From the NCBI GenBank assembly GCA_029204225.1, contig CM055108.1:2193668-2257667 (forward strand): a stretch of DNA of 64,000 nt, read 5' to 3'. Shown one piece after another: positions 59,661 to 64,000 of this stretch. The notes under the pieces were generated by a model. It was not told the origin of the DNA. It worked only from the letters and a program-made list of their open reading frames with translations, and searched no databases. The stretch is from Diphasiastrum complanatum (Eukaryota; Streptophyta; Lycopodiopsida; Lycopodiales; Lycopodiaceae). Both the position numbers and the translations under genes were made by a program. Position 1 is the first letter of the stretch. Each line of letters opens with the position of its first letter.

Positions 59661-62600
59661 TATCCACTTCTATCGATTAGGTATTTCCTAGAATCTGAGT
59701 TATGATTTACCAATCCCAACTCTCCATATTCCCAAGACCATACCAATCATAAGAGTGTATCACAAACCTTAAAAGATGCATGAGTTGTTCTTGAAAGTCC
59801 TTTCCATTTAAAAAGTTCAGACTTTTACAACTCACACACGGTGCCAATATAAGAATTGTAATCTAAAAAACGCCCTTACTTTAGACATGGCACAAATTGT
59901 CATTCCAAAGTTAGGGTCCCAATCTTTAATACGTCTAGATTTTCCTCTTACGTTCTAATCTAGAATAACTTAAGATTTATCGAAACCTCATTACGTGAAG
60001 TTCTAACTTTTGGCAAACAACTATCCAACTCTCCTGAGTCTTTCGGGATAGCATTTCATCCTTTCCGAACGGGAAGAGATAGGTCCAAAAGTTTTCATGT
60101 ATTGTATGCACACCCATCTGTAAATGAATCCAAAATGACTCATAAATGTTGTGACTTATAAGCAATACATTTCAACAATAATATCTATAAATAAGATTTC
60201 TATTGTTGATTTACAACAAGTAACTCAGAAGTAACGCTCCTGACTCGGTGAGTTGTATCAGATTTAGAAAATATTTAAATGTCTAGGTGTGGTACCAAAA
60301 CACCACATTTAATCTGATTTTAGATCAATCCTAGGTTAATAAGCAATTCTCAAAGATAAATTACCATAACCTAACGAGAAATTTTCTCAAACACAATTCT
60401 CATCAATATGCCTATGTACCAACAACTAGTTTATGCATGCAAATAAACTTAGTTCATGGAATACTTTGTAGATCCACATGATTAAAAGTTTGTACAAAAG
60501 GTTTTAATGATCCCACAAAGATTCACTACATAGCATATCTCTACAAATAACTTCTGATTTGTACACAACACTTTCATAACCGAGAATCATGTAACTTGGT
60601 TATCTTCTAAGAGAGAATATTTCTCAAAGATTGCTATTTCACATCCAAAATCTCAACCGGAGACTGCTCAAAAGAATATATTGCTAGCATGAATTTCCTT
60701 CCTTGCATCAACCCACGGATCTCAGTCCAAACTAAGATCAATTTGACTATATCCAACAAGGAACAGGTTTCAACAAACCTCCCATCTTGCAATAGAATTC
60801 CAAGTTCTGACACAAATCAATCGGACTTGTTATCAGCCACTTTTTTACTGCAAAAGTACTTTCTAAATTTTCCCTTTCTAAATCTTCAAACCAGATATCT
60901 ACTATAATCCTTAAAGGATTTCTGTAATATCTAAATATCCTATCATTTCTGATTCATAAAATAGGTCCATCATCGATATAACAGATTCCTCCTTCAATCT
61001 TGGACCGATGTTTCTCCTTGATAATTCTCTTTTCTTCCTACTTCTCCTCTTTTTAACAGGAAATGCCACGAGTTTCCAAGGGGTGCAGTTCATTCGAGAT
61101 TTGCCCAGGAGAAGAGTCTAAGAAGAGATCCAGGAAATCTTGAAAGCCAAAAGAAGTGTTGCATCAGTGCAAGAAAATACCAATGATGTCCGAACACATT
61201 GACTAAACCAAAGATCTTCTTGGTTATCAAGCTTGAGAACTGACCTGTAAATCAGAAAAGAATTTTTTGAAGATTCAAGTAGAGAAAATAAGTTTAGAAA
61301 ACGGTTTCATATATCATTTCTATGACATCGTCCATGGTCAACGGGTAATCAGTATTACCTTCCAAGAAATCACAAATTTTCGGGTTAATATCTGTGTTAA
61401 GAAATTCACCAATATATCATTTATAATGAAATAGCTTGTCGGGTTTCTGGTTTTGTAAATTTGAGATATCCAAAAAAGGGTCATGACCAATATCTCAAAT
61501 TTCCGACAAAACACCCGTTTCATGACCGATAGTATTTGGCATCACTAAGATTTAGAGCCATACTATGGTCAAGTGATCCAATTAGTTTCAGACCTTCATT
61601 TTGGAATCGCCTACGTCCCATACCACAGGTTCTTCCTCCACAAAGACCCTCCACTTCCTGATCAAAGTGTCAAAAAAATAGTACAATTATATGAAGTTCT
61701 CAAAAATTATTTACAAATTCCAACTTCATAAAACAATTACAAATCATACATTCTTTCGTCCCTTTTCACAATCTTTACGGTCACTGTAAGGTTCACAGTG
61801 ACAGATTTAGAAATGGGGAAGAATGAACCGGCTTTTTCATGTTCTAACAACAAACAGTGTTGGTACGCCCCCAACTTCAAGCACATCAAGAAACAACTTT
61901 TTCGTTCCATTTTAGTTTTTCCATCCTTGGCTTTTGGGCCATTTTTGTCTGTGTTAGTTTCCAAAAAAAGACGACACCTTGGTCAAAAAAATCCAAGAAT
62001 TCTTGTTGTTGGTTGTCCATTGCAGCTAATTAAGCGAATATAATTCGTCAATTGTGAAAAAAGCCTTACAAAATTCTTCCAGGAATTTAGCCCAATCACA
62101 GATCTATGGGTTGTGTCCTCCACCACGAGGAGGCCTTACCCAAAGCAAAAAACTGACAAAATTCACTTTTTTATTCTGGGACGTTGTGCAGCGACCAACG
62201 GTTTATCCAGTCATTGACAACTTCGGGGATTTCAATCGCCAAAAAAATTTCCGGTTGTTAGCCCAAGTTGTAAATCATAATAGCTAATTATCGATTAAAT
62301 AGATTTGCATTTGGCTTTTCAGTTTATTGCCTAGATGGGTCATCATTGTCGAGTGATGTCGGGCGAATTTTACAGTTGCCAACCCTAACCAGAATTTCAT
62401 CCCACCTATTTGCATACGAAAATCGAATTTATTTTATTTTTTTACGTTCGGTTGAACTCATTACGGGTATAAATTCCTTACAGAGTAATGTCCAAAAAAA
62501 AGTAGGATATTGGACCATAACGTGCGTGCTAATAGGATTATACCAATGAGTATTGCAAAATAGATCTTTAAGCAATATAAGTTCACAAAAATTGGTCAAT

Positions 62601-62873
62601 GCATCAGAAATCCAATTAACAACTTGACAAAAGCCATTACAATTCTTTAATCTTTTTAACTGCACTTATCAATCCAAAGTCCACTCCGACTTAGATAAAA
62701 AACGTATGGAAAAACAATTAGCAAAAAAAGTTTTAATTAAACTTTACCTCCAGCCAACCCCCCCCCACCCCCCATTCCTCTCTCTAGTCTAATTCTCGTC
62801 ATGTCGGGCCTCTCCATTAACACTTTACCTCGGGCCTCTGAAAGACCAGACTCCTGCAAGCTGAAGAGGAAGT

Positions 62874-62874
<1 letters not shown>
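59661..62874. other. Unassigned sequence right of the chromovirus remnant
   Basis: May hold further decayed parts of the same element, but I could not read RT, protease or gag motifs. Short ORFs (60,689-60,907, 61,737-62,043 and others) have no recognisable family. A C-rich run sits at about 62,758-62,774. Confidence 0.4.

Positions 62875-62953
<79 letters not shown>
62875..62953. repeat. (GA)n microsatellite
   Basis: About 79 bases of GA dinucleotide, the longest simple repeat here. The Arg-Glu and Leu-Ser peptides across it are by-products. Confidence 0.97.
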
Positions 62954-62959
<6 letters not shown>

Positions 62960-64000
62960 TGGGGATGCTCCCTCCACCATTTTTTCCTCTCTCAAAAGCA
63001 GAGAATAGGTATAAACAGGGTGCACTAGAGGGCGTGGATCCTGAGTAGATCCGGAGAGTCAACTTTGCAATTGTTTCACAGGAACAAAAGTTCAATTAGT
63101 TTTTTCCATATGCTTAAAGCTTTCCGTGCATTCCTATTGTTGTTATTGCAGATTTACAGATGCCTTTAGGGCGTTTTTACAGCTACTATACATTCCTACT
63201 TGCATAAGCAGTCCTATTATAGAAAATTTAGAGCTTAGCTTTGGTTTAGCTTCAGCTTGAAGCCATCCACCATTTCCATATTGCTATTCATTCAAAATAG
63301 AGATGCAAGTAGAATGCAAACATTGTTGCCATGCTTTTATGTATAAGCAACTTTTTTTACAGATTGCATACAGGTAAGGTTTCTTAACCCAAAAAAATAG
63401 GGCCAGAGACCCTGATTTGCATGTTCCCGTCCATATTTACAGAATAGACTAAGCTTTAAACCATACCATCAGTTTGACGGCTTTACTGATTCACACAAGC
63501 CTACAAATTCAGTTAGTTTGTAAAAAAACCAGCATAAACTTGTAAATCACCAAGAAACCGCCATGCAAATCCTGTAAGAGACCACCAACACTTACAACCA
63601 GTGATTAGTCTTTTTTGTGTATCTTTTCTTGCTTTTACTCAGATTCAAGCCAAAACTGGCTTAGTAAAAATCAAAAGATAGCCAACAAAATCACCTAAAT
63701 CACTATGTAATGAACAAAAAGCCGTAAAAACCAGCATTCAACTGATATTGATCCAATTGCTAATAGATAGAACACCAAATATTTTCTCTTTTGGGAAAGG
63801 ATTTGTTAGAAATATCTTTCATAGCTCTCTAGAAATCAGTAGTGAGTTTGTCCATGTGGGTTTGCTGAGCTTTTTGCCCACTTGATATAGGATTTCTGAA
63901 GATTGGGCTACAGTCTCAAGCTTCGGATGATTAAGACGAACTTCAGGATTATTGGATTTCTTTCATGGTTATCAAAGTCCTCATTGGACCCCTCGTCTTC
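62954..64000. other. Unassigned sequence to the window end
   Basis: AT-rich, with no ORF of note. Nothing recognisable on either strand. Confidence 0.45.

Noticed and set aside
62801-63095. ORFs with Arg-Glu or Leu-Ser runs
   Set aside because: They are by-products of the (GA)n tract on both strands.

Overview
This window reads as nuclear DNA of a seed plant: plant-type Ty1/copia and Ty3/gypsy retroelements, a patellin gene with canonical GT-AG introns, plant-style microsatellites, and no bacterial operon structure. Many old, nested, heavily decayed LTR elements with little gene space would suit a large gymnosperm-like genome, but I cannot name the species and hold even the gymnosperm idea loosely.

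Layout. About 1-2.1 kb is unassigned apart from a perfect hairpin. At 2.15-3.1 kb there is a minus-strand copia deletion derivative. At 4.8-8.8 kb two partial copia copies of one family are fused head to tail, and a TG...CA LTR of another element (8.8-9.6 kb) cuts the second copy. At 13.0-14.6 kb and 47.1-47.7 kb lie gag remnants of one gypsy-like family. At 15.8-19.2 kb there is an unusual gene-like cluster: a broken leftward gene with a visible intron, a 614-bp tandem duplication rich in CACGTG G-boxes, and a rightward intact ORF for a divergent histone H3-like protein with its own TATA box. At 21.2-21.8 kb there is another copia deletion derivative. At 23.1-26.0 kb decayed ORFs of an unrecognised protein lie next to a 1.7-kb decamer satellite (26.3-28.0 kb). 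A second unrecognised, frameshifted coding remnant (minus strand) lies at 28.8-30.0 kb.

At 30.3-37.3 kb a plus-strand copia element (LTRs near 32.5 and 35.6 kb) sits inside the reverse transcriptase of a minus-strand copia element. The downstream region of the outer element carries an array of palindromic repeats. At 38.1 kb there is a gypsy integrase scrap, and at 40.0-40.2 kb a dimeric tRNA-derived SINE.

The one clear ordinary gene is a four-exon patellin (SEC14-GOLD) at 41,375-44,057, preceded by a GC-rich island and a GA-rich leader. Right of it are unassigned repeats, then a copia element with recognisable LTRs and primer-binding site (47.7-52.3 kb) inserted in the gypsy gag, a copia gag-protease ORF (53.2-54.2 kb), and a decayed minus-strand chromodomain gypsy with its LTR (58.2-59.7 kb). 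The last 4 kb hold a long (GA)n tract and nothing I can name.

The most notable item is the intact H3-like ORF: a histone-fold core with a shortened tail lacking Lys9, an added C-terminal tail, a G-box-rich head-to-head promoter region, and an upstream ORF that ends on its start codon. Coordinates of decayed elements are estimates by eye; no alignment or database search was run.
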